A stretch of 40,820 nt of DNA from Candidatus Bathycorpusculum sp. (GCA_009781395.1 WQYG01000006.1:1-40820), one strand, 5' to 3'; counted from the first letter of the stretch, positions 30,076-39,324 are shown. Numbers and translations are program-made. The notes: generated from the letters alone by a model not told the origin.

Positions 30076-31212
30076 ATGCGTCTGTTGTTTACCTGCTCAG
30101 AGTTAGGGTTGGGTCATGTTTCACGAATTATTCCTTTAGGTAAGCGACTGGAACAAGATGGTTGTGAAATATTTTTTCTCTCAGGTGGCAAAGCTTATGA
30201 TTTGCTCAAAAAAGAATTTGAACACACATACAAATGCATGCCAATTGTATGGTATGAAAATGCTTCTGGCATTGTTGTACCTGCCTCAATGATTAACATA
30301 CTGTTGCCTTTGCCGGTATTTAACGCAGAAAATCATCAATTCGAAACAAAAAACTCTAACACTATGGAAATCATCCATAGATCATACAATATACTAGAAA
30401 AAGTACGTGATATTTCACCTGATGTACTAATTGCTGACGGCGACATAACTGCTCTTCGGATTGCTGCTAAACGAAAAATTCCTTCTGTTTACATAACAAA
30501 TTTCCTGCGTCCAAATTATGGAATTATGCACTTTTTTAACTTTGGTAAATCCATAGTGGACCAATATGTTAAGCAAGCTACAAAAATTGTTATCCCAGAC
30601 AACCCTCCTCCATACACAATTTCAGACTACAACATTGGTAACCTACACGGTTCAGCATTTGAAGACAAAATCGAGTATGTTGGTCCCTTCATGGACACAA
30701 CACCCATACAAGGTTTAGCTGAACACATTTTTGCTCCTATAAGTGGTCCCATAGGAACACGTTTAAAAATACTTAAAACTTTGTTACCTGTTCTTCAAAG
30801 GACTTCTATAAAAACTATAATCAGTCTTGGGGCTCCTGGCAAGAAAGCCTCCACAAAATTCGGTAACTGTGAAATCCACAATTGGCTCTCTACAGCTGAA
30901 CGTCAAGAAGCCATGAAAAACGCCAAATATGTCATCTTTAGCGGCGGACACATAACCTGTTTTGAAACTATTAAGTACACTAAGCCAAGTATCTGCATAC
31001 CTACTCAGCCTGAGCAGGGTGGTAACGCAGCAAAAATGCAAGACTTAGGTTGCTCTATTAAGGTTAAAAACCAAAAAGAACTTGCAAATGCTATACAAAA
31101 AATGGAACAAAATCTCCACACTTACAAGAAAAACGTGTTTAACCTTAACAAATTCTCCAGTAAACTCAACGGTTTAGATAGAACTGTTGAAATTATCAAA
31201 AAAACAGTTTAA
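30076..31212 (+). CDS. GT-B family glycosyltransferase (MurG-like)
   Basis: MRLLFTCSELGLGHVSRIIPLGKRL and C-terminal VIFSGGHITCFETIKYTKPSICIPTQPEQGGNAAKM. Confidence 0.85.
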   Translation: MRLLFTCSELGLGHVSRIIPLGKRLEQDGCEIFFLSGGKAYDLLKKEFEHTYKCMPIVWYENASGIVVPASMINILLPLPVFNAENHQFETKNSNTMEIIHRSYNILEKVRDISPDVLIADGDITALRIAAKRKIPSVYITNFLRPNYGIMHFFNFGKSIVDQYVKQATKIVIPDNPPPYTISDYNIGNLHGSAFEDKIEYVGPFMDTTPIQGLAEHIFAPISGPIGTRLKILKTLLPVLQRTSIKTIISLGAPGKKASTKFGNCEIHNWLSTAERQEAMKNAKYVIFSGGHITCFETIKYTKPSICIPTQPEQGGNAAKMQDLGCSIKVKNQKELANAIQKMEQNLHTYKKNVFNLNKFSSKLNGLDRTVEIIKKTV

Positions 31213-31222
31213 ACATAATTTG

Positions 31223-31849
31223 TTATCTCAAGTTTAAACGTTTAATCTCGCCCTTTGGTGTTTGTTCTTCAAAAACTATAGCTGCAAACTTGTAAATCTT
31301 GACCCCCTTTGTTAACCAACTGTCAGCTGGCAATCCTGCTTTCATACAACATTGACAAAGAAATTCTTCCTCACACCATTGCCACTCAACAGGTACCTGA
31401 GGCAAAAGCAATCCTCTATTGTACCCTTTCTCTACAATTAAACCATCTTGTCCAACTTGAATTTGTTGTATGTACTCTTTAGGATTACCAACTTGTATCA
31501 GCTCTGGCGGTGTTAAGACGCTAACTTCAAAAACACATTTATCTAATTCACCAAACGTCATCGATGGGAAACGTGGATCTTCGGTTGCAGCATTTATAGC
31601 AGAATCAATAACGGCTTCAACAAGCGAACTTGTTGGATAAGGATATCCTATACAACCCCGCAATGTTTTCTCTCCCTCTTCTCTGCTATAGGCGTTTATG
31701 GTTACAAAAACACCGCATTTCTCGTAAAGTTTTTGCGGTGTATCTTTAGATGGTTTAAACGTTTGTCCTACACCAAGAAAAGCCTCAACAGCACTCCTTG
31801 TCAGTTCAATTAAAAATTTTCCTTCTTCCAAAGTTAATTCAAACGACAT
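31223..31849 (-). CDS. AMMECR1 domain protein
   Basis: LRGCIGYPYP motif. Confidence 0.95.
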   Translation of the reverse strand: MSFELTLEEGKFLIELTRSAVEAFLGVGQTFKPSKDTPQKLYEKCGVFVTINAYSREEGEKTLRGCIGYPYPTSSLVEAVIDSAINAATEDPRFPSMTFGELDKCVFEVSVLTPPELIQVGNPKEYIQQIQVGQDGLIVEKGYNRGLLLPQVPVEWQWCEEEFLCQCCMKAGLPADSWLTKGVKIYKFAAIVFEEQTPKGEIKRLNLR

Positions 31850-31929
31850 ATCCCCACCTCAACCAGTTAACAAACTATATACTGTCAACAAGAAATAAAA
31901 ATTAAAGTGTGTAACGAAGGAGAGTGTTT

Positions 31930-32652
31930 TTAGAATTTGATTGTTTCTTCAGTTACGCCTTCTTTGGTTACGATAAAAAAGTCGATGCCATCGCCACTCA
32001 TTGCATCTCTGTTTACTGATGCTTTAATTGCTCTTTTTATAAGCTCTTTAGCTTCGACAACGGTTATCGATTCTTTGTATGCTTCTTCTATAACACTTAT
32101 AGCGGTCTCTGTTCCTGAACCAACTGCTGCATACTTGTCTGGGATAAGTGAACCTAAGACATCTAAAACAAACAATGTTGCACCTTCCTCATCTAAGCCT
32201 CCAATAATAGTTTGAGTATACAACGGTGCATATCTACGATTAAAAAGAATATTTGCCATAAGCTTAGAAGCGGCTCTTACACTAATTTTTCTACCAACAT
32301 CCATGCTAAAAAGTTTAGCCTGAGCCTCCATCTCTCTGGAAAGAACTTGCATATCACCTACAAGACCTGCACAGGCAACACCAATCTGATCTGTTACCTT
32401 GAAAACCTTCTTTCCTCCCTTACTCATGATAAACCCGCCATACGTTACACGCTTCTCTGAAGCTAAAACTACCCCATCAACACAAACAACACCTACAGTT
32501 GTTGCACCTGGCATCCACACCATACCTTGAGGCGCCTGATTACCTGAAGCCTGCTGTTGTTGTTGTTGATTCTGACCTTCCTGAGGCATAACATGCATCT
32601 GTGGAATTTCCCGTAAAGATGGAAACTGTGACTGAAATCCATATCTTTCCAT
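31930..32652 (-). CDS. psmB: 20S proteasome beta subunit with Ala at mature position 1
   Basis: GATTVGVVCVDGVVLASEKRVTYGGFIMSKGGKKVFKV; polyQ leader; position 1 is Ala (GCA). Confidence 0.94.
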   Translation of the reverse strand: MERYGFQSQFPSLREIPQMHVMPQEGQNQQQQQQASGNQAPQGMVWMPGATTVGVVCVDGVVLASEKRVTYGGFIMSKGGKKVFKVTDQIGVACAGLVGDMQVLSREMEAQAKLFSMDVGRKISVRAASKLMANILFNRRYAPLYTQTIIGGLDEEGATLFVLDVLGSLIPDKYAAVGSGTETAISVIEEAYKESITVVEAKELIKRAIKASVNRDAMSGDGIDFFIVTKEGVTEETIKF

Positions 32653-32936
32653 AACTTTCGCCTTTTATTTTTGTAATACACAAAACAATGTATTAAGGTT
32701 ATTTATAACCCTGCTTCCCAAACCACCTAATCTCAAGTATCAAGTTTCTCTCTTCCCTTCTACACTCCAACAACCAACTGAGCTACCAACATAAATCAAT
32801 ACTACAACAAATAACAGATTAATCACTAATTAAAAACAAATATGTAACCAATGGTGTAATGCTTAATCTATCTTTTTGGTGTACTCTACAATAGTTTGTG
32901 CTCTTAAGCCAACGCCAAACAGCACTATTTTTATAC

Positions 32937-33177
32937 ATTTTCTCCAATTTTAAATGTTACCTTTTTCAGAAAAAACAGTTTCGTTATTTGCTGTAATAAT
33001 GTACTTTTTCCACAACGTCTGATGCCTGATATTACAATAGCGAAAAGGTTTGTGAGGTCAATGTCTTAGTTAATGTTTGAAATATGCCATACTTTAGGTG
33101 TTTGAGGTCTTTTTGTTGTGTTTAGACGGCTGTGCAGTTTTTCTTTAAGAACGTCAAGGAAACTGTGATTGTTAAAA
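32937..33177 (-). pseudogene. Remnant of an archaeal AAA (P-loop) ATPase
   Basis: Minus-strand translation ...FLDVLKEKLHSRLNTTKRPQTPKVWHISNIN*DIDLTNLFAIVISGIRRCGKSTLLQQITKLFF...; Walker A GIRRCGKST at about 33000, internal stop, no full ORF. Confidence 0.75.
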
Positions 33178-33208
33178 TGTAAACTTGTTCATTGGTAATG
33201 AATAAGTG

Positions 33209-33284
33209 TGGTGCGGTTGCCGGGATTTGAACCCGAGTGTTCAGCTTGGGAAGCTGATGTCCTACCGAGCTAGACTACAACCGC
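33209..33284 (-). tRNA. tRNA-Gly(CCC), CCA encoded
   Basis: Reverse complement GCGGTTGTAGTCTAGCTCGGTAGGACATCAGCTTCCCAAGCTGAACACTCGGGTTCAAATCCCGGCAACCGC-A-CCA folds as a cloverleaf; anticodon loop TTCCCAA. Confidence 0.93.
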
Positions 33285-33439
33285 GCAAGACCTACCGCTT
33301 GAAAATTGTTAAGCTGTCCCATATAACAGTTTTTGTTCTTTTGTGTCTACTTTTTTTGTTCCGTTGCTCAAATAGCCGAAACAGAGATAAGGTTAGAGCT
33401 TTCTTTATAAGTAGTACTTTTGAAAGAGGTTGTTGTTAA

Positions 33440-34033
33440 ATGATTCAAGTCTGTACTCAAAGTGTTAATGGTACATGGTTTGCCGTAGCTTGTACTGAGC
33501 GGCAAATTGTTGCTGCCTCTTTTGCTGATATTGAACAAAAAGCTCTAAACAGTCTGCTTAATAGTCTGCCTCTTGATGTGCCCTTTCAGGTTTTGCTTTC
33601 ACCTTCGGTATGTGCAAAAAATACGTTTACTTTAATGGCTGATGTGCTTGAGGGCAAAGATGTTGAATCTAGTTTCAATCTTGCAACTAATGGATTGTCA
33701 GAGTATACGGTGCGTGTTCTTAAGGCGGTTATGCAAATTCCGTCTGGTTATGTTGCCTCTTATGGGGCAGTTGCTAAAGCTGTAGGTGGCGGTCCACGAG
33801 CGGTTGGAAATGTTATGGCTGGAAACATTTTTGTTCTTATTGTTCCCTGTCATCGTGTAGTCAAATCTGATTTTTCTTTAGGTGGTTATGGGGGCGGTTT
33901 GAAAATTAAGTATCAGTTGCTTGTGAGAGAAAAACGAGGTTATCTTGAACCATGCGATATTGTAATTAAGAATGGTGGTGTACTTCGGGTTTATCCTGTT
34001 GAGGTAACTTTAAAAAACATTTTTCTGCTTTAA
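33440..34033 (+). CDS. ogt: Methylated-DNA--protein-cysteine methyltransferase
   Basis: IPSGYVASYGAVAKAVGGGPRAVGNVMAGN...IVPCHRVV active-site motif. Confidence 0.93.
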   Translation: MIQVCTQSVNGTWFAVACTERQIVAASFADIEQKALNSLLNSLPLDVPFQVLLSPSVCAKNTFTLMADVLEGKDVESSFNLATNGLSEYTVRVLKAVMQIPSGYVASYGAVAKAVGGGPRAVGNVMAGNIFVLIVPCHRVVKSDFSLGGYGGGLKIKYQLLVREKRGYLEPCDIVIKNGGVLRVYPVEVTLKNIFLL

Positions 34034-34410
34034 ACTTTAACGACCATTTTTACTATCTGACTGTTAAGTATGTACGATTGATACTTGTTATTCGATTTGT
34101 GTTTTACGTTTTAAACTTTTTATGTTGTAGCTTACTTTTGTGTTTTTTGTTTTTATTCTCTGAATTTTTCTGTCTATGCTGTCTGTTACTTTTCTTTTTC
34201 TGTTGTGTTTTTAATAGTTGCTCTTTTTTTGGTTTTTGTTTTAGTAAAGAAACCTTGACTAAGTTTTGTCTATATTTCTTTACGAAAACCCTTTTTACAT
34301 ATTTATCCCGCTGATAGTTTGGGAATGTTTGATGAGAAAAATGTATGTCTTGGGTTCCATTTCAGTTTCTCTCTCAGCATGTTTTTTTAGTCTGATAAAT
34401 AAAAATAGTA

Positions 34411-35430
34411 ATGATGGTTTGGGTGCTGGTAAACGGTTTGCAATTAGCGGGGGATGCCTGTATGGTTGTTAACTTGTTATCCTCAAAGTCTAAGGGTCGT
34501 CAAGGTACATCTGAGAATCTTAAAGATCTTGAAGACATGTGTAAACACTGCATACCCATTACGCCAATACAATGCATTAGTCTGTGTCGATTTTACAAAT
34601 TGAAAAATGAGTTAAGAAGCCTTCGTAACATCATGGATAACCCTGTCTATACGACAGACTTTTTCAATGTCCTTAAAAACAAAACAAGATTCCACGTTTT
34701 TCAAATGATCCTCAACGGCAAATGTACCCTTGCTAAAATTCAGCAAGAACTCAAAAACATCAAATGCTCTCACAGTCAGTATTCTATAAGTGATGACTAT
34801 ATCCAACCGCTAATAACAATTGGGTTAGTAACAGAGTCCTTAGGCAAGTACCATGCAACATTGTTTGGCATCTGTATAAATGATCTACTTGACGGTTTTG
34901 ATGAGTTCGTCCAAAAATTACCTTCTCAATCAGAATGTTATGAGGAAACACTTCTTCAACTCTTGCTCTCCGGTCCAAAATCTCGTCAAGAAATTCAACA
35001 AGTCATCTCACCAATAATTGCTTCCCGTATACTCAAACGTTTAGCAAACTCAAACTTGATCAATCTCCCTGTAGACCGAAACTATATCTTTTTCCATAAG
35101 TCAAAACGAAATCCTGCGCTTGAAAAATTAACCGCTACAGAACTAAACGTTTACCAAACAATACCTGATGAAGGCATAGGTGTTGATAAACTGGCAAAAC
35201 TTGTAAACCTCTCACAACGACGAACATATAATCATATACGACATTTAAAAGGAAAAAAACTTGTTTTCACAAGAAACATTCCTATAACATACAGTTTAAC
35301 CCCTGACGGACAAAAATTAGCTATCATCCTGCAGAATTTATTGCAAAAAATAAACGAGACCTGGGGCTTCACTGAATGCACAATACCGCCAACTCAGCGT
35401 TCCTACGTAACAAACTCTTTCATTACTTAG
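34411..35430 (+). CDS. Winged-helix regulator with N-terminal Cys motif
   Basis: CKHCIPITPIQCISLCRFYKLKNELRSLR followed by repeated wHTH-like segments; start may be MCKHC at about 34537. Confidence 0.75.
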   Translation: MMVWVLVNGLQLAGDACMVVNLLSSKSKGRQGTSENLKDLEDMCKHCIPITPIQCISLCRFYKLKNELRSLRNIMDNPVYTTDFFNVLKNKTRFHVFQMILNGKCTLAKIQQELKNIKCSHSQYSISDDYIQPLITIGLVTESLGKYHATLFGICINDLLDGFDEFVQKLPSQSECYEETLLQLLLSGPKSRQEIQQVISPIIASRILKRLANSNLINLPVDRNYIFFHKSKRNPALEKLTATELNVYQTIPDEGIGVDKLAKLVNLSQRRTYNHIRHLKGKKLVFTRNIPITYSLTPDGQKLAIILQNLLQKINETWGFTECTIPPTQRSYVTNSFIT

Positions 35431-35441
35431 AGGTGTAAAAA

Positions 35442-35699
35442 TTGGAGGATATAAATGAACTAGTCTTTGATTTACTCTCACGCGCCGAAGAAAACAGACA
35501 AAAAGAATTAGACAAAGCTCTAAAAAGAATCGGGCAAATAGACGAAAACCAGAAAAAAATTGTAAGCGAATTAACAAGCAAACTCGTAGGTAACCTATTC
35601 CAACCAGTTATAGAAAACATCCGCCTCGCCGCCATAAGCAACGAAACAAAAACAATCGAAATAGCCTCAAAACTCCTCACGCCACCCCCCCTTTACTAA
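35442..35699 (+). CDS. Small coiled-coil protein
   Basis: 85-aa charged heptad-like ORF, 12 nt after the regulator. Confidence 0.6.
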   Translation: MEDINELVFDLLSRAEENRQKELDKALKRIGQIDENQKKIVSELTSKLVGNLFQPVIENIRLAAISNETKTIEIASKLLTPPPLY

Positions 35700-35753
35700 C
35701 TTTTTCCACACCCTTTTAGTGTCTTCCATGAAAGCATTTTGTGGTTCTTCCAG

Positions 35754-35770
35754 CATCAGCGTAGCTGATG
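35754..35770. other. Hairpin CATCAGC-GTA-GCTGATG
   Basis: Perfect 7-bp stem with 3-nt loop, read directly. Confidence 0.6.
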
Positions 35771-35810
35771 GTGTGGTCTCTTATGAAGGGCAGCTCCAAT
35801 TATATAACTT

Positions 35811-36025
35811 AAAATCCCGGAAAAATTATACCTACAATAAGTAAAAAGCTTAAAAAATCCGTTAAATGTAAAAAGGGTCTCAAAAAGGGTAAATCACTGT
35901 GCCTGTGTAGTTATAAATTCTATACCTACGTACAAGCGAAGAATATGGCGTTTTTAAGCCTTTAATGCTGTTTTACGCCTTTTTAAAATATTTTGATTAC
36001 CGTAGGTATAAAAATTCGGGAATTT
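35811..36025. repeat. Imperfect inverted repeats (about 25 bp) bounding a 215-bp non-coding block, with a third internal copy
   Basis: 35811-35835 AAAATCCCGGAAAAATTATACCTAC vs reverse complement of 36002-36025 AAATTCCCGAATTTTTATACCTAC; internal TATACCTACG at 35921-35930. Confidence 0.75.
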
Positions 36026-36141
36026 AGGATATAAATTCGTTAACTAAAATAATTTTCAGAAAAAACAACACAAAAAATTAAACCAGATTATTTATAAATG
36101 CCAATTGGATCTATTATTGTTATTGTGGAGGTAATTGTTGT

Positions 36142-39100
36142 ATGTCTGCTGGCAATAAGATTGTTGATCAAGTGAATAGTTCTAATTATTATATGGATAA
36201 TCAATTGTTTTTTTTGGGGCCGTATGGTCAAGGTGATGATGTGTTTGGTTTTGGTCAAAGTTTTACAGGAGACGGCTCCACCCTAACCCATGCTAAACTC
36301 TTATTAAATTACCTGTACATGTGGTCCAGTGCATGTCATGTTGCCATATATGCTCATAATGGCACTTTTGGTTCCAATGGCGTACCAACTGGTCAACCCT
36401 TAGCCGTATCCGACGTTGTCAACCTAAACAATGCTAATCCTGAATGGCATACTTTTACTTTTTCAGGCATTAACAAATTGAAAACAACCGTCGGCACACA
36501 ATACTTTTTATGTCTTTTGATATCAGAAAATTCTGCTGTCATCGGCGATACGATTGGAGTTGCGTTTACCCAGGATTCGTCAGCTTTTAACGGTGGCAAT
36601 AGTGCCATATATATTCCCCAGCAAAGCAGTAATTGGAGTGCCATTAGCAGTTATGCTTTAATGATGTTTCAACTATATGGCGAGTCTTCATCTGTTTTTT
36701 CAGTATCATATAATGGCGATGGACATACAGGCGGAAGTGCGCCTACAGATAGCAATAGTTATGCCTTTGGAGCCCCTGTCACGGTGAAAGCCAACACCGG
36801 AGGACTTGTAAAAACAGGATATAATTTTGTAGGCTGGGCCACCACGTCTGGCGCATCAGCCCCCACGTTTGCAGTCACAGGCTCAAACGTTAACCCACCA
36901 AACTTTAACATGCCCGCCAGCAACGTAACCCTCTACGCCGTATGGCAACCAATCACCCCTCAAACCTACACTGTAACATACAATGGAAATGGTCACACAA
37001 GTGGCTCTGCCCCACAGGACAACAACAGCCCCTACAATAGCGGAGCCACAGTAACCGTACTAGGCAATACGGGTAATTTGGCAAAGGCAAATCACACGCT
37101 CCTAGGCTGGTCCACCAACAATTCAGCTACAACAGCCCAATACACTCAAGGCCAAACGTTTACCATAAACCAAAACACCACCCTCTACGCCGTATGGCAA
37201 CAAACCCCTCCCCCACCTGCTTATAAAGTGACATACAATGGAAACGGCCACACAAGTGGAACCACACCAAACGACAATAACTCATATCAAAATGGCGCAA
37301 CCGTTACAGTACTAGGACAAGGCACCCTAACAAAAACAAGCCACAACTTTTTAGGATGGGCCACCACAAACAACGCATCCTCCCCCACCCACACTCAAAA
37401 CTCAACATTCACCATTACACAAAACATCACACTATATGCCGTATGGCAACCCTTTCAACTATCAATAATTGACTCCTTAGTGTCTTCTTCATCTAACGAG
37501 GTAACATTTTACCCCGCAGATCCTGCTACTAGTTCTCAGTGGACTGGTTGGGGTCAGCAATTCATAGGTAATGGTGGGGCTGTTACAGAAGTACGTTGGT
37601 ATGGGCGTCGTAATAGTTCAAGTGCCACAGGCAACGTTATATGTCAAATTTTTGAAAGCCTAAGCGCAATAGCCACCGATAAATCATCGTTAGCAACTTC
37701 AAATTTAGTAGCATTTAACAGCATACCGTCTAGTAATGGTTGGTTTTCTTTTACCTTTAGTACTCCTTTTAAAACAATTGCAGGCACACGCTACTTCATA
37801 GCCATACGCAGCAGCGTTATGTCTTATGCGACTAGTTACGTGAGATTGTTTTACGCAGCTAATACAAATTTGAATGGTCGTGTTGTTGTTGGTCGTAAGG
37901 ATAATTATTGGCGTCAGGTATCGGATCAGCAGGCGCTTATGTTTCAGGTTTTAGGTACTAATGATGTTGAAATTAGTAGTTTTAACGGTAGCGTCGTTAG
38001 CAAACCAATTGAAATACTACAAAACTTCACTGAGGTAAATGGAGAATTTGACGTACAATACCTCCTATACCCAGTTTGGGAGGGTAGACCTTCTGATGCA
38101 CTTATTATGCCAAACCCTCCGATTGGCTACACGTTGTGTGATAAAAAAACGCGCAGGTATAATCGTATTTTTGGTGCAACAGTAAAAAACCCCTACAACA
38201 CCACACCTGGCTATACTGGCAGTCCCGCCGTAGTTTTAACTCATCACCTCATTATTGGCGGTAGCCATCACGTACGCGGTTCAATAGATGCCAAAGAAGG
38301 CACATTTGTAGCACATGGCGGACCAAAACTCCTAAAATGGGGCCCCGAAGGACCAGAAACACCTGGACAAAACCCAAGACCAAAACGCAACCCCATGCTA
38401 CTAATTAAAGACGACGGATGGACAGATAATATTGCTCCTGATACTTGGGAAACCCGTATCATGTACAACGCCAGTCCAAACCCCTTAATTGGTAACTTTA
38501 AATATAAATGGGCAAACTTTACAACTAACCATCTTACGGCTCATGGTAAGGTTATGTGTGATGATATTGTACACACTAATGCTATTGGTGCGCGGACCAG
38601 TGGTGCAAATGTTGAATTTTACAACTCGGTAATTCCTCATTCGGGTGTTCAATCAATTAAAAATCTTGGTGCTTCTGGAAAAGAGTGGGATAACTTGTAT
38701 GTTAAAAACCTATATGTTTCGGGGGGTGGTTCAGTTGGTGGTGTGCAGAAGGGGTCTAGTTCAACATCACCCTCAGGCACTACAACTATAGCGTTTCAAA
38801 CGCCTTTTGCCATCACTCCCACAGTTATATGCACCATTAAAGATGTGTCGGCTACTACGCGTCCGATTGGTATTATTATTACTAATGTGACGACGTCAGG
38901 GTTTACGGTTAAGACTTTTGTAATGACTGCTCATAAACACAAAATTGGTGATGCTTTTGGTACGGTAAATACGCCTTTAGCAGTTGATTCAGCAGGATCG
39001 CATACTCACACAGTATCTCAGGATCAAACAGATAGTCGTGTAACAGGTGTTCCATCGACATCTAACGTTGTGTCGCATACTCATAAGCATAGTGATTTTT

Positions 39101-39324
39101 ATGCGAATACGCCGACGGGGTCTGCGGGTAGTCATTCGCATGGGTTAACGCGTCCTAATTATATGCGGCAACTTAACATGCGTACTGCTAATGGTGGTGC
39201 GTTTAATATTGGTGAGACAATGACAACTATTCAAAACTCATCAACAACAGAGCTATATACTCAAAGTGATTCAGTTGACATGCCAGTTGCCATAGCTGCA
39301 GACTTTAATTGGCTAGCCGTATAA
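36142..39324 (+). CDS. Large modular tail-fibre/adhesin-like protein
   Basis: 1060 aa: two related jelly-roll-like domains, three InlB/Listeria-Bacteroides-type repeats (...TLYAVWQ), LGASGKEWDNLYVKNLYVSGG, four C-terminal HxH clusters; no evident signal peptide or TM. Confidence 0.85.
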   Translation: MSAGNKIVDQVNSSNYYMDNQLFFLGPYGQGDDVFGFGQSFTGDGSTLTHAKLLLNYLYMWSSACHVAIYAHNGTFGSNGVPTGQPLAVSDVVNLNNANPEWHTFTFSGINKLKTTVGTQYFLCLLISENSAVIGDTIGVAFTQDSSAFNGGNSAIYIPQQSSNWSAISSYALMMFQLYGESSSVFSVSYNGDGHTGGSAPTDSNSYAFGAPVTVKANTGGLVKTGYNFVGWATTSGASAPTFAVTGSNVNPPNFNMPASNVTLYAVWQPITPQTYTVTYNGNGHTSGSAPQDNNSPYNSGATVTVLGNTGNLAKANHTLLGWSTNNSATTAQYTQGQTFTINQNTTLYAVWQQTPPPPAYKVTYNGNGHTSGTTPNDNNSYQNGATVTVLGQGTLTKTSHNFLGWATTNNASSPTHTQNSTFTITQNITLYAVWQPFQLSIIDSLVSSSSNEVTFYPADPATSSQWTGWGQQFIGNGGAVTEVRWYGRRNSSSATGNVICQIFESLSAIATDKSSLATSNLVAFNSIPSSNGWFSFTFSTPFKTIAGTRYFIAIRSSVMSYATSYVRLFYAANTNLNGRVVVGRKDNYWRQVSDQQALMFQVLGTNDVEISSFNGSVVSKPIEILQNFTEVNGEFDVQYLLYPVWEGRPSDALIMPNPPIGYTLCDKKTRRYNRIFGATVKNPYNTTPGYTGSPAVVLTHHLIIGGSHHVRGSIDAKEGTFVAHGGPKLLKWGPEGPETPGQNPRPKRNPMLLIKDDGWTDNIAPDTWETRIMYNASPNPLIGNFKYKWANFTTNHLTAHGKVMCDDIVHTNAIGARTSGANVEFYNSVIPHSGVQSIKNLGASGKEWDNLYVKNLYVSGGGSVGGVQKGSSSTSPSGTTTIAFQTPFAITPTVICTIKDVSATTRPIGIIITNVTTSGFTVKTFVMTAHKHKIGDAFGTVNTPLAVDSAGSHTHTVSQDQTDSRVTGVPSTSNVVSHTHKHSDFYANTPTGSAGSHSHGLTRPNYMRQLNMRTANGGAFNIGETMTTIQNSSTTELYTQSDSVDMPVAIAADFNWLAV

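Noticed and set aside
34078-34472. ORFs of 78 and 68 aa rich in F, C and L
   Set aside because: Product of T-rich intergenic DNA, not a convincing membrane protein.
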